Of a stretch of DNA of 64,000 nt, positions 18,070 through 26,886 are shown piece after piece. The DNA comes from Streptomyces antimycoticus (GTDB taxonomy: Bacteria > Actinomycetota > Actinomycetes > Streptomycetales > Streptomycetaceae). Position 1 is the first letter of the stretch, and every line of letters starts with the position of its first letter. The notes below the pieces were generated by a model, which searched no databases, was not told where the DNA came from, and saw only the letters and a list, made by a program, of their open reading frames with translations. The translations under genes were made by a program, and so were the position numbers. The stretch is from positions 7,874,001 to 7,938,000 of the forward strand of contig NZ_BJHV01000001.1 of the NCBI RefSeq assembly GCF_005405925.1. The letters are read 5' to 3'.

Positions 18070-19104
18070 TTACCCCGTCGCCTCGGTGACCTGGACCTGC
18101 CCGCCGGGAGCGGGTTCGGCCTCCGGCACCCGGCGGGACCAGCGGCCCGCGATGACGGCGCACACCATCAGTTGCAGCTGATGGAAGAGCATCAGCGGAA
18201 GGATCACCGGCCCGGCCGCGTCTCCGAACAGCACGGCAGCCATCGGCAGCCCGGTGGCCAGGGACTTGTTGGAGCCGCAGAAGACGATGGTGACGCGGTC
18301 CTCCCGGCTGAAGCCCAGCCGCCGCGCGGTGAACGACGTCGCGGTGAGGGCCAGCGCCAGCACCGCCGCGGCCAGCCCCAGCAGCGCGCACAGCCGGGCC
18401 GGGGTGATCTGGTTCCAGATGCCCTCCGTCATGCCCCGGCTGAACGCCGTGTAGACCACGAGCAGGATCGAGCCCCGGTCCAGGAGGGCGAGCACCTTCT
18501 TGTGGCGGCCGATGAAAGTCGCGGTCCAGCGGCGCAGCGCCTGCCCGGCGAGGAAGGGGAGCAGCAGCTGGGTGGCGATGGCCAGCAGCCCCTCGGCCGA
18601 GAAGCGCACGTCCGAGCCGATCAGCCACGCCGCGAGCAGCGGAGTGGCGATCACGCCGAGCAGGCTGGAGTACGTACCCGCGCAGATGGCGGCCGGGACA
18701 TTGCCCCGGGCCGTGGAGGTGAGGGCGACCGAGGACTGGACGGTCGAGGGCACGACACACAGGAAGAGCAGTCCGGTGTAGAGCCGGTCGGTGAGGAGGA
18801 ACGGGGCGAGGCCGCCCGCGGCCAGCCCCAGCAGCGGGAAGAGCGCGAAGGTGCTCGCGCCCACCACCAGGTGCAGTCTCCACTGCCGCAGGCCGTTCAG
18901 CGCCTCGCGGGTGGACAGCCGCGAACCGTAGAGGAAGAAGAGCAGCCCGATCGCGATGTCCGCGGCATCGCCGACGGCCGTGGCCGCCGCCCCGCTCGCG
19001 GGCAGCAGCGCCGCCAGCGCGACCGTCCCGAGGAGGGCGGCGACATAGGGGTCGACCGCCCTCCCGAGCCGGCCCGGCCACGACAGCGGCCAGGACTTCC
19101 GCAT
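18070..19104 (-). CDS. SBF-like (bile acid:sodium symporter-like) transporter
   Basis: 344 residues from ATG 19104 (MRKSWPLSW). About ten hydrophobic segments are present, with LLFFLYGSRLSTREAL, LFLCVVPSTVQSSVALTSTARGN and FCGSNKSLATGLPMAAVLFG typical of the SBF_like (PF13593) family. A clear paralogue lies at 33852. It is last in a three-gene minus-strand set with the 145-aa membrane protein (4-bp gap) and the methylisocitrate-lyase-like enzyme, suggesting transport of an organic acid made or used by that enzyme. The substrate is inference. Confidence 0.9.
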   Translation of the reverse strand: MRKSWPLSWPGRLGRAVDPYVAALLGTVALAALLPASGAAATAVGDAADIAIGLLFFLYGSRLSTREALNGLRQWRLHLVVGASTFALFPLLGLAAGGLAPFLLTDRLYTGLLFLCVVPSTVQSSVALTSTARGNVPAAICAGTYSSLLGVIATPLLAAWLIGSDVRFSAEGLLAIATQLLLPFLAGQALRRWTATFIGRHKKVLALLDRGSILLVVYTAFSRGMTEGIWNQITPARLCALLGLAAAVLALALTATSFTARRLGFSREDRVTIVFCGSNKSLATGLPMAAVLFGDAAGPVILPLMLFHQLQLMVCAVIAGRWSRRVPEAEPAPGGQVQVTEATG

Positions 19105-19108
19105 CACA

Positions 19109-19546
19109 TCAATCACCGCTCCCGGCCTGCCACGGCGGGTGGCCGATCTGCGGCAGCACCGGATCCGCACCGGTGAGGCCGCCGGTCACGACGTCGATGG
19201 CGCCGCCGCCCCCGTCGTGGTCGCTGCCCGCCGTGCCACGGCTCAGCAGCAGGGCGTTGAGGGTGCGGTCGACCTCCAGCCAGGAGTCCGCGCCGGAGTT
19301 GTCGATGACCACGAGGCCGTTGTGCGGCCCGGTGGCCACCGTGGGGGTGTCATCCGGCTCGCAGTCGTCCCGCGGGGTGCTGCCCGCGGGCACGGGCGTC
19401 GCCTTGGCGGAGACCGCGGCGCCCGCGCACAGGACGCCCGCGGTGGCCGCGAGGATGAGCCCGGCCGTGGACGGACGGGACGAGCCGGTGTCTTTTCTGG
19501 GCTTACGGCGCCGGCCGGGGCCGGGCCCGAGGAATGTCGAGGGCAT
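19109..19546 (-). CDS. Hypothetical single-pass membrane or secreted protein
   Basis: 145 residues, not recognised. A basic N-terminus (GRRRKPRKD) is followed by a hydrophobic stretch STAGLILAATAGVLCAGAAVSA and a mature region with VVIDNSGADSWLEVDRTLNALLLS and a Gly/Asp-rich segment. It sits between the methylisocitrate-lyase-like gene (16 bp away) and the SBF-like transporter (4 bp away), so it is probably cotranscribed with them. Confidence 0.6.
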   Translation of the reverse strand: MPSTFLGPGPGRRRKPRKDTGSSRPSTAGLILAATAGVLCAGAAVSAKATPVPAGSTPRDDCEPDDTPTVATGPHNGLVVIDNSGADSWLEVDRTLNALLLSRGTAGSDHDGGGGAIDVVTGGLTGADPVLPQIGHPPWQAGSGD

Positions 19547-19562
19547 ACCGCGCGGCCCCGGC

Positions 19563-20426
19563 TCAGACCCTGGCGGGCTGACGGTGGCCGTGGTGCCTGC
19601 TGATGTTCTTCTCCAGCAGTTCCGTGGCGCCCTTGACCCCGATGGCCGCGGCCTCCCGGGTGTCCGGCAGCCGCCCGTCCGCCGTTTTGAGGTCGCTCAG
19701 CGCCCCGTCGATCGCCCCATGGGCGGCGAACAGACAAGGGGTGCTGTAGATAGCGACATCCACCCCCAGTTCGGACAGCTCGGACAGCGAGAGCCGCGGC
19801 GACTTCCCGCCCGCGATCTGGTTGAACAGCAGGGGCTTGTCGCCGATGACCTTGCGGACCTTGCGGATCCACTCCACGCTGCGCACCCCGTCGACGAGGA
19901 CGACATCCGCGTCGGTCTCCGCCAGCGCGGCCGCCCGCCGCAGGATCTCGGGCTCCTCGGTGGCGTCCGTGCGTGCCACCACCACCATGTCCTTCCTGCT
20001 GCTCAGCACCAGTTGGAGCTTGTCGAGGTACTCCTCGAGCGGCAGGGTCAGCTTGCCGTCCGCGTGGCCGCAGCGGCGCGGGCGCCGCTGGTCCTCCAGG
20101 ATCACCCCGGAGGCCCCGGTGCGCTCCAGCCGCTGCACCACATGGCAGGCGACCTCGGGATCCACATAGCCGTCGTCGATGTCCACGAGCAGATGGTGCT
20201 CGGGGAAGGCGAGACGCAGCCGCTCCACGAAGGCGAGCATGTCGGGCCAGGCGATGAAGCCGATGTCGGGCAGCCCGTAATGCGATGCGGCGAACCCGAA
20301 TCCGGATACGAAGAAGCCGTTGTAGTGCTGTGCGGCGATGGACGCCGAGTACATGTCGTAGATGCCGATGAGAGGTGTAGTTCGAGATGAACTGATGGCC
20401 TTTCGGAGGGCATTGCCATAGAGCAT
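19563..20426 (-). CDS. Isocitrate lyase/PEP mutase superfamily enzyme (methylisocitrate-lyase-like)
   Basis: 287 residues. TIM-barrel landmarks are GIYDMYSASIAAQ, HHLLVDIDDGYVDPE (metal-binding Asp residues), GVILEDQRRPRRCGH and MVVVARTDATEE. The RRCGH segment keeps the catalytic Cys of the lyase branch (KRCGH in methylisocitrate lyases) rather than the mutase motif. It probably cleaves or isomerises a small C-C or C-P organic acid. It is divergent from an MHS-family acid symporter and upstream of an SBF-like transporter, which fits organic acid uptake and breakdown. The exact substrate is unknown. Confidence 0.82.
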   Translation of the reverse strand: MLYGNALRKAISSSRTTPLIGIYDMYSASIAAQHYNGFFVSGFGFAASHYGLPDIGFIAWPDMLAFVERLRLAFPEHHLLVDIDDGYVDPEVACHVVQRLERTGASGVILEDQRRPRRCGHADGKLTLPLEEYLDKLQLVLSSRKDMVVVARTDATEEPEILRRAAALAETDADVVLVDGVRSVEWIRKVRKVIGDKPLLFNQIAGGKSPRLSLSELSELGVDVAIYSTPCLFAAHGAIDGALSDLKTADGRLPDTREAAAIGVKGATELLEKNISRHHGHRQPARV

Positions 20427-20678
20427 GATGTCCCCTTGAGTTCGGTGCCTTTCGGCGTTGCGTGATGGCTATGTGCCCGCGCGGTTTGGTTTACGGAAGG
20501 CCAAAGAACAGTAAAGCCACTCGCCGGGTTCCCTGAAGATGCCTGGCCCGGCTCGGGTTGGGGTCGAACACCCCTTGAGCGCTCTGGCCCGCGTTCCCGG
20601 GTGGTCTGCGACATGCCTGGCATGCCCGGGCCTTCGCGGGGTATGCGCAACAAGCCTGTCCACTGAAAAGAGTTGCTC
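20427..20678. promoter_or_regulatory. Divergent promoter region between lyase-like gene and MHS symporter
   Basis: 252 bp between divergent genes. It is locally less GC-rich around 20480-20520, where promoter elements may lie, but I cannot name a specific operator. A purine-rich GAAAAGAG at 20665-20672 is the likely ribosome site for the symporter start at 20679. Confidence 0.45.
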
Positions 20679-22142
20679 GTGCCTGTCCCAACCGATGTCG
20701 AAGCCTCCGCGTCCGCGCCCTCCCGGCACCACCTGCTCTGGCGCGCTGTCCAGCGACGCAAGAACCCTCCACTGCGCCGGAGCGACATCACGGTCACCGA
20801 AGAGAAGACCGTCCGGAAAGCGGTGAAGGCCGCCGCGCTGGGAAACGCCATGGAATGGTTCGACTTCGGGATCTACAGCTATCTCGCGGTCACCATCGGC
20901 AAAGTGTTCTTCCCGTCCGGTAATGGCACGGCCCAGGTGCTCTCCTCCCTCGCGACATTCGCGGTGGCCTTTCTGGTCCGCCCGGTGGGAGGCATGTTCT
21001 TCGGGCCTCTGGGCGACCGGATCGGCCGTAAGAAGGTCCTGTCCTTCACCATGATCATGATGGCGTCCAGCACGCTCGCCATCGGGCTGATCCCCGGCTA
21101 TGCCGCCATCGGCTTCTGGTCGCCGGCGCTGCTCATCCTGTTCCGTATGCTCCAGGGATTCTCCACCGGCGGGGAATACGGCGGCGCCTCGACCTTCATC
21201 GCCGAATACGCGCCCGACAAGCGCCGTGGGTACTACGGCAGCTTTCTGGAGTTCGGCACGCTGATCGGCTACACCGCGGCGGCCGGACTGGTCACCATCC
21301 TGACCGTGACACTCGCCGACTCCTCGATGAATTCCTGGGGCTGGCGCATTCCGTTCCTGGCCGCCGCGCCGATCGGTCTGGTCGGTCTGTATCTGCGGCT
21401 GAAGCTGGATGACACCCCCGCCTTCCAGAAGCTGGAGGACGAGGGCGCCACCAGCGCGGGGGAGCGCGAGAGCCTGCCGTTCTGGCAGGTGTTCCGCACT
21501 CAGTGGCGTGCGATGGCGCTGTGCATCGCGCTGGTCGCCGCGTACAACATCACCGACTACATGCTGCTGTCCTACATGCCGACCTATCTGTCGGACACCC
21601 TCCACTACAGCAGCACCAGCGCCCTGGTCTCGATCATCATCGTGATGCTCGTGCTCATGGCGGCCATCACCTTCGTCGGCCGGTACTCCGACCGCATCGG
21701 CCGCAAGCCCGTGCTGATGGCCGGGTCCGTGGGCTTCCTGGTGCTCGCCGTGCCGTGCTTCCTGCTCATCAAGCAGGGCGGGGTGGTCCCGGTCTTCGCC
21801 GGGCTGCTGCTCCTGGGGCTGTGTCTGCTGCCGTATGTGAGCGTGATGTCCGCCTCGCTGCCCGCGCTCTTCCCGACGAATGTGCGCTACGGCTCGCTCT
21901 CCATCGCCTTCAACATCTCCGTCTCGCTCTTCGGCGGCACCACGCCGCTGGTGACCGAGGGTCTGATCAGCAGCACCGGGGACGATCTGATGCCCGCCTA
22001 CTACACGATGCTCGCCGCCGTCGTCGGCATCATCGCCGCCGCCGTGATGAAGGAGACGGCGCGGAAGCCGCTGGAGGGCTCGCCGCCCGCCGTGGCCACC
22101 AAGGAGGAGGCCATCGCGCTCGTGGAGTCCCAGCGCTCCTGA
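20679..22142 (+). CDS. MHS family MFS metabolite:H+ symporter (ProP-like)
   Basis: 487 residues from GTG 20679, chosen over TTG 20673 because the purine-rich site is too close to the latter. Twelve hydrophobic segments are present. ALGNAMEWFDFGIYSYLA, FLVRPVGGMFFGPLGDRIGRKKVL and GFSTGGEYGGASTFIAEYAP are hallmarks of the metabolite:H+ symporter family (ProP, KgtP, citrate carriers). An unusual about 45-residue hydrophilic N-terminal extension precedes the first segment. It is divergent from the lyase-like gene, so the likely role is uptake of an osmolyte or organic acid. Confidence 0.9.
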   Translation: MPVPTDVEASASAPSRHHLLWRAVQRRKNPPLRRSDITVTEEKTVRKAVKAAALGNAMEWFDFGIYSYLAVTIGKVFFPSGNGTAQVLSSLATFAVAFLVRPVGGMFFGPLGDRIGRKKVLSFTMIMMASSTLAIGLIPGYAAIGFWSPALLILFRMLQGFSTGGEYGGASTFIAEYAPDKRRGYYGSFLEFGTLIGYTAAAGLVTILTVTLADSSMNSWGWRIPFLAAAPIGLVGLYLRLKLDDTPAFQKLEDEGATSAGERESLPFWQVFRTQWRAMALCIALVAAYNITDYMLLSYMPTYLSDTLHYSSTSALVSIIIVMLVLMAAITFVGRYSDRIGRKPVLMAGSVGFLVLAVPCFLLIKQGGVVPVFAGLLLLGLCLLPYVSVMSASLPALFPTNVRYGSLSIAFNISVSLFGGTTPLVTEGLISSTGDDLMPAYYTMLAAVVGIIAAAVMKETARKPLEGSPPAVATKEEAIALVESQRS

Positions 22143-22186
22143 GTTCCCCTTCCCCGGGCGGTGTGCGCCAAGGCTTCCGCACCTGC

Positions 22187-22203
22187 ATTACCTCGGCGGT
22201 AAT
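22187..22203. promoter_or_regulatory. 17-bp inverted repeat, putative operator or weak terminator
   Basis: ATTACC-TCGGC-GGTAAT, with perfect 6-bp arms around a 5-base centre, lies 45 bp after the symporter stop and about 107 bp before the NTF2-like gene. The short arms and low-GC ends favour a protein-binding site over a terminator. Confidence 0.5.
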
Positions 22204-22309
22204 CGACCGCCGCGCGCGACGGCGGCAGGGTTGAGCCATCGGGTCCCGGGCCGGCGCCCTCCGGTCCGGGACCCGGTGCCACCAGGGGATTTCATGGAGG
22301 AGTAACCAC

Positions 22310-22681
22310 ATGACGCAGTACGAAACCGCCGTCGCCCGCTACTTCGAGGCGTGGAACGCCACCGGCCCCGAGGCCCGCGCCAAGGCCGTCGCCGCCGCCT
22401 GGACCGAGGATGGCGGCTACACCGACCCGCTGGCCGAGGCGCGAGGCCATGAGGAGCTGGCCGCCGTCATCGCCGGGGCCCAGGAGCAGTTCCCCGGCCA
22501 TGAGTTCCGGCTCACCGGCGCCGTGGACGGCCACCACGCCATGGCCCGCTTCAGCTGGGAGCTGGTCGCCACGGCCGACGGCTCGGCCCCGGTCGCCGCG
22601 ACCGATGTGATCACCCTGGCCGAGGACGGCCGGATCCGCTCCGTCCTCGGCTTCCTGGACCGGGTCCCTACGACCGGCTGA
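22310..22681 (+). CDS. NTF2-like (SnoaL-type) small protein
   Basis: 123 residues with GGAGGAG upstream. The cone-fold pattern of nuclear transport factor 2-like proteins is visible: an N-terminal helix YFEAWNATG, DGGYTDPLAEARGHEELAAVI, then strands HEFRLTGAVDGHHAMARFSWEL and RIRSVLGFLDRVP. Members are polyketide cyclases, isomerases or ligand-binding proteins. There is no polyketide context here. It is convergent with, and overlaps by 14 bp, the XRE regulator gene. Confidence 0.82.
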   Translation: MTQYETAVARYFEAWNATGPEARAKAVAAAWTEDGGYTDPLAEARGHEELAAVIAGAQEQFPGHEFRLTGAVDGHHAMARFSWELVATADGSAPVAATDVITLAEDGRIRSVLGFLDRVPTTG

Positions 22682-23471
22682 ACCGCCCCAGGGCGGCCGC
22701 GGTCTCCGGGTCGGCCGGGAGGAACGTCTCGATGGCCAGCTCGGAGACCGTGACATCCATCGGGGTGTTGAAGGTCGCGATCGTCGAGATGAACGACAGC
22801 ACCCGCCCGCCGTGCTCGATCATCATCGGCAGGGCGAAGGGCGGGGTGTCACCGGCGGTCGCCGTCTCCCGGCCGCCGGTCTCGGGCAGCGGGTAGGCGG
22901 CCACCTCGTCGTACAGCGCGCGCAGCGGCGAGGAGCGCATCAGCGCCAGCTGCCGGTCCATCTGGTCCAGCAGATGGCCACGCCATTCGCGGAGGTTGCG
23001 GATGCGCGGGGCGAGACCCTCGGGGTGCAGGGTGAGGCGCATCGCGTTCAGCGGCGGCTTCAGCAGATGCTCCGCCACTCCCTCCACAAGCGCCGCGATG
23101 CCCCGGTTGGCCGCCAGCACCCCGTAGGTGCCGTCCACCACGAGCGCCGGATAGGGCTCGTAGCCCGTCAGCAGCCGCTCCAGGGATGCCCGCAGGGCGC
23201 TCATCGAGGGGTCGTCCACCGACCGCTCCGGATAGTGCGGGGCGTAACCGGCGGCGATCAGCAGGGCGTTGCGCTCGCGGACGGGGACGTCGAGATGGTC
23301 GGCGAGCCGGAGCACCATCTCCTGGCTGGGCCGCGACCGGCCGGTCTCGATGAAGCTGATGTGGCGGGCGGAGGAGTCGGCGCGCAGCGCGAGCTCCAGC
23401 TGGCTCAGCCGGCGGCGGTCCCGCCACTCGCGCAGCAGTGTGCCCACCCGGGGCGGCGCGGCAGTCGTCAT
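22668..23471 (-). CDS. XRE-family regulator with MmyB-like ligand-binding domain
   Basis: 267 residues from ATG 23471. A helix-turn-helix at about residues 10-65 (REWRDRRRLSQLELALRADSSARHISFIETGRSRPS) is followed by the MmyB-type LBD with NALLIAAGYAP, YPALVVDGTYGVLAANRG and EPYPALVV, then IATFNTPMDVTVSELAIETFLPADPET. These regulators often control an adjacent dehydrogenase or small enzyme. Its close neighbours are the NTF2-like protein (convergent) and the pterin dehydratase (divergent). Confidence 0.9.
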   Translation of the reverse strand: MTTAAPPRVGTLLREWRDRRRLSQLELALRADSSARHISFIETGRSRPSQEMVLRLADHLDVPVRERNALLIAAGYAPHYPERSVDDPSMSALRASLERLLTGYEPYPALVVDGTYGVLAANRGIAALVEGVAEHLLKPPLNAMRLTLHPEGLAPRIRNLREWRGHLLDQMDRQLALMRSSPLRALYDEVAAYPLPETGGRETATAGDTPPFALPMMIEHGGRVLSFISTIATFNTPMDVTVSELAIETFLPADPETAAALGRFSRS

Positions 23472-23550
23472 GAGCTGAAGGTAGCCGACGCCGGGTGCTC
23501 GCATGGCAGGGTGGAAGGGCCGCCGGTCACCCGCGACGAAGGGATGTGTC

Positions 23551-23862
23551 ATGGCAGTCCAGCCGCTCACCGACCAGGAGATCCAGCAGCGTCTGGAGCA
23601 GCTCCCCGGCTGGTCGTTCGCGGACGACCGGCTCTCGCGGACGTATGTCTTCAAGGGGCATCCGCAGGCGGCCGGGATGGTGGCGGAGATCGCCACCATC
23701 CAGGAGGAGCTCGACCACCACTCCGATCTGACCCTCGGCTACAACAAGGTCGGCGTCTCGGTGAACACCCACAGCGCCGGGGGCAAGGTGACCGCGCTCG
23801 ACGTCGAGCTCGCCGGCCGGATCGAGGAGATCGCCCCGCAGCACGGCGCCCGCGCCGACTGA
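23551..23862 (+). CDS. 4a-hydroxytetrahydrobiopterin dehydratase
   Basis: 103 residues from ATG 23551, preceded by GAAGGGA. The pterin-4a-carbinolamine dehydratase signature is clear: LPGWSFADDRLSRTYVFKGH, then ELDHHSDLTLGYNKVGVSVNTHSAGG with the His-His and His catalytic positions. It dehydrates 4a-hydroxytetrahydrobiopterin during cofactor recycling. No aromatic amino acid hydroxylase is nearby. A direct repeat of about 17 bp (CGCCGACTGACCGGCCGG) covers its stop codon and the following spacer. Confidence 0.93.
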   Translation: MAVQPLTDQEIQQRLEQLPGWSFADDRLSRTYVFKGHPQAAGMVAEIATIQEELDHHSDLTLGYNKVGVSVNTHSAGGKVTALDVELAGRIEEIAPQHGARAD

Positions 23863-23907
23863 CCGGCCGGGCGCGTCGCCGACTGACCGGCCGGCCAGGA
23901 CCCGACG

Positions 23908-25272
23908 TCACCCCCGGGCGTCCCGGAAGCGGGCCAGCCCCTCCTGGAGGTCCACGATCGGGCCGGGGTAGTCCAGCCGGTCCCGCTCGGCCTTCGGCAG
24001 CCGCCAGGGCGTATGGACGCCGGAGCCCGTCACCCCGGCCAGCTCCGGCACCCAGCGCCGCACATACGCGCCGTCCGGGTCGAACCGCCGGGCCTGCGCC
24101 AGCGGGTTGAGGACCCGGTTGGGACGGGTGTCGGTGCCGGTGCCCGCCGCCCACTGCCAGTTCAGCTGGTTGTTGGCCAGATCCCCGTCCACCAGCAGAT
24201 CCAGGAAATGCCGGGCGCCGATCCGCCAGTCCTGGTAGAGCGTCTTGGTGAGGAAGCTGGCCACCAGCAGCCGCGCCCGGTTGTGCATCCAGCCCTCGTG
24301 GCGCAGCTGCCGCATCCCGGCGTCGACCAGCGGATAGCCGGTGCGCCCCGCCTTCCAGGCCGCGACCTCCGCCTCGTCGTGGCGCCACCGGTCGCCCCGC
24401 GGGCGGTAGTCGGCGTGCGCGGCGTCCGGCCGGGCGGCCAGCACCTGATAGTGGAAGTCCCGCCAGGCAAGCTGCCGTACGAAGGCGTCGGCGCCCGCGC
24501 CGCCCGCCTCCCGCGCCCGGTGCACCAGCTCCACCGGGGACAGACAGCCGAAGTGCAGATACGGGGAGAGCCGGGAGGTGGCGTCGCCCGCCAGATCGTC
24601 CTGCCGGTCGGCGTAGCTACCGAGCCCCGAGCGCCACCAGGAGCGGACGCGGCGGCGGCCCGCCGTCTCCCCGCCCTCGGGCAGCCCGGGGGAGGGGCTG
24701 CCCGGGGCGAGCGAGGTGACCGCCGCCACCGGCTCCGAGCGCAGCCCGGACGGCACGCTCACGGTGCGCGGAGCGGTGAGCGCGTCGCGCAGCCCGGCCC
24801 ACTGCCAGGCGCGGAAGTACGGGGTGAAGACGGCGAAGTGGTCCTTGCCCGCCGGGGTCACCTCGCCCGGCTCCACGGCCGTCACCACCGCGCCGTGCAC
24901 CCGCAGCCGCCGTCCGTCCGCCTCCAGCGCCTCGCGCAGCCGCTGTTCGCGGCGGGTGGCGTAGCCGCTCACCCCGCCCGCGATATGTACCTCGTCCGCG
25001 TCGGCCTGCCGGGCCGCCCGCAGGACCTCCGCCACCGCGTCGCCCCGGCGGACCACCAGCCGCCCGCGGCGCTCGCGCAGCCCCGCGTCGAGATCGGCCA
25101 GAGCGTCCGCGAGGAACGCCACCCGGTTGGGGACGGCGAACCCCGTGCCGGCCAGGGCGCGGTCCACGACGAACAGCGGAACGACCCGCTCGGCGGAGCG
25201 CGTCGCGCCACGCAGCACGGGGTTGTCGGACAGCCGCAGATCGGAGGTGAAGACGGAGAGGGACGTACTCAT
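23908..25272 (-). CDS. phr: Deoxyribodipyrimidine photolyase
   Basis: 454 residues. An N-terminal antenna-binding Rossmann domain (FTSDLRLSDNPVL; RVVPLFVVD) is followed by the helical FAD domain with LSPYLHFGCLSPVEL, RQLAWRDFHYQVL, GYPLVDAGMRQLRHEGWMHNRARLLVASFLTKTL and the FAD/DNA contact run DGDLANNQLNWQWAAGTGTD. It repairs cyclobutane pyrimidine dimers using blue light. It lies 59 bp downstream of the sigma/anti-sigma pair on the same strand, so it may be under that sigma factor. Confidence 0.94.
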   Translation of the reverse strand: MSTSLSVFTSDLRLSDNPVLRGATRSAERVVPLFVVDRALAGTGFAVPNRVAFLADALADLDAGLRERRGRLVVRRGDAVAEVLRAARQADADEVHIAGGVSGYATRREQRLREALEADGRRLRVHGAVVTAVEPGEVTPAGKDHFAVFTPYFRAWQWAGLRDALTAPRTVSVPSGLRSEPVAAVTSLAPGSPSPGLPEGGETAGRRRVRSWWRSGLGSYADRQDDLAGDATSRLSPYLHFGCLSPVELVHRAREAGGAGADAFVRQLAWRDFHYQVLAARPDAAHADYRPRGDRWRHDEAEVAAWKAGRTGYPLVDAGMRQLRHEGWMHNRARLLVASFLTKTLYQDWRIGARHFLDLLVDGDLANNQLNWQWAAGTGTDTRPNRVLNPLAQARRFDPDGAYVRRWVPELAGVTGSGVHTPWRLPKAERDRLDYPGPIVDLQEGLARFRDARG

Positions 25273-25331
25273 CCCTCTCCCTTACCTCACGCGGCGCCGC
25301 ATATTGGTGAATTCCGCCCGATGTCGCCCGG

Positions 25332-26108
25332 TCACGCCGAGGGGAATGTCAGCAGGACCAGCGGATCGGTCGTCGGGGCCTTCGACCCTCCGGCGGGCTC
25401 GACCGTCACCCCCATGGCCGACGCCTTCCCGACCGCACCACTCAGGACCGCCGCCGCGCTCCGGCCCGGGGAGTCCATCAGACCGGCCGGGCGCATGGTG
25501 CCGCCGTCGCTGAACCACAGCTGGTAGATCCGCCCCGCGGGCGGCTCGGGCAGCCCCGAGGCCAGGAACACCGCCCTGTTCAGCCCGCGCGAGACCACCA
25601 CCGTGCCGGTCGAGCCGTCCGTCATCCGGCCGCTGCGGCTGCGCGCGTCGGGCGCGGCCAGCACCTGGGTCACCTCCTGCGCCTGAGCCACCCGCTGCTC
25701 GGAGCGGCGGGCCGTGTCGCGGGCGTCGGACGCCTGCCGGTACTGCCACACCGCGGCCCCGCCGAACGCGACGGCCGCGGCCACACAGGCCGCCAGCGCG
25801 ACGTTCAGCGCCCGCCGCCCGGTGCGCCGCCGGGGGCCGGCGTGGGACTCCCGGGCCTCCCGCGCCGCCACCCGGGGCGGCTCCTGGCGGACCGTGGCGA
25901 TGCGCCGCAGCACATCGTCCTTCATGGTCGGGGGCGGGGTCAGGGCCGTCGCCACTGCCAGCTTCCCGGCGGTCTCCCGCAGCTCCCGCACCTCCTGACG
26001 GCAGGCGTCGCAGACCGCCAGATGCCGCTCGAACTCGGTCAACTCCCGCCCCGACAGGGCGTGCACCGCGTACGCCCCGGTCAAGGTGTGCAGATCCGCC
26101 CTGGTCAT
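25332..26108 (-). CDS. Anti-sigma factor, RskA type
   Basis: 258 residues. The N-terminal zinc-binding anti-sigma domain has HLAVCDACRQEVRELRE (HxxxCxxC) at about residues 29-45. A transmembrane segment ALNVALAACVAAAVAFGGAAVW occurs near residue 105, followed by an extracytoplasmic RskA domain with QVLAAPDARSRSGRM, VVVSRGLNRAVFLASGLP and YQLWFSDGGTMRPAGL. It sequesters the ECF sigma factor encoded just upstream, overlapping it by 4 bp. Confidence 0.92.
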   Translation of the reverse strand: MTRADLHTLTGAYAVHALSGRELTEFERHLAVCDACRQEVRELRETAGKLAVATALTPPPTMKDDVLRRIATVRQEPPRVAAREARESHAGPRRRTGRRALNVALAACVAAAVAFGGAAVWQYRQASDARDTARRSEQRVAQAQEVTQVLAAPDARSRSGRMTDGSTGTVVVSRGLNRAVFLASGLPEPPAGRIYQLWFSDGGTMRPAGLMDSPGRSAAAVLSGAVGKASAMGVTVEPAGGSKAPTTDPLVLLTFPSA

Positions 26109-26689
26109 GCGCCGACCCCCATGCAGTCCCGGAGCCGGATGAGCCCGTCCCGGAGTCTGGTCTTCACGGTCCCGAGCGGCAGCGACAGCAGCTCCGCCAC
26201 CTCACGGTAGGAGCGGCCCCGGTAGTAGGCGAGCGTCACCGACTGCCGCTGCAGCTCGGTCAGCGTCCGCATGCACCGGCGCACCTGCTCGCGCTCCAGC
26301 CTGGCCTCCACCTGCTCGGTCACCTCGTCGAACGCCGGGGTACGGGACAGCAGCGCGGCGCGCTCCTCGCGGTCGGAGGCGGCCTGTGCCGAGCGCACCC
26401 GGTCCACGGCGCGCCGGTGCGCCACCGTCATGATCCAGGCCATGGCGCTGCCCCGACTCGGTTCGAACCGCGCCGCGGACCGCCACACCTCGACCAGGAC
26501 CTCCTGGGTGACCTCCTCGGCCTGCGCCGGGTTGCGCAGCAGACTGCGCGTCAGCCCCAGGACCGGCCCGCTGACGGCGTCGTAGAGGGCTCCGAACGCG
26601 TTCTGGTCCCCCCGGGCCACCATCTGGAGCAACTCTTCGAGGTCCGGTCCGCGCGCGGCCGGTCCGCCGATGTACACGGGTTCTCTCAC
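26105..26689 (-). CDS. ECF RNA polymerase sigma factor (SigK-like)
   Basis: 194 residues from GTG 26689, chosen because GGAAGGACGG lies about 8 bases upstream; an ATG at 26740 is possible. Region 2 is NAFGALYDAVSGPVLGLTRSLLRNPAQAEEVTQEVLVEVWR and region 4 ends YRGRSYREVAELLSLPLGTVKTRLRDGLIRLRDCM. Its gene overlaps the RskA gene (ATGA), a standard ECF/anti-sigma pair. The downstream photolyase suggests a stress or light response. Confidence 0.92.
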   Translation of the reverse strand: MREPVYIGGPAARGPDLEELLQMVARGDQNAFGALYDAVSGPVLGLTRSLLRNPAQAEEVTQEVLVEVWRSAARFEPSRGSAMAWIMTVAHRRAVDRVRSAQAASDREERAALLSRTPAFDEVTEQVEARLEREQVRRCMRTLTELQRQSVTLAYYRGRSYREVAELLSLPLGTVKTRLRDGLIRLRDCMGVGA

Positions 26690-26886
26690 AGGCCGTCCTT
26701 CCGGGAACGATGCGGCGCACACGGAGGTGTCGTACCTCATTCGTCGCCCGGAGGGGTGCGGATTGGTCAAGGTACTCCGAACACGCGCGAGGACGGGTGT
26801 GGGGGCAAGCCTGAGAAGCGGGCCGTGAGCGCACGCGCGAGGCCGCCGCCGGTCCGTTCGACCGCGGCGGCCCCGGCACCCCGGCG

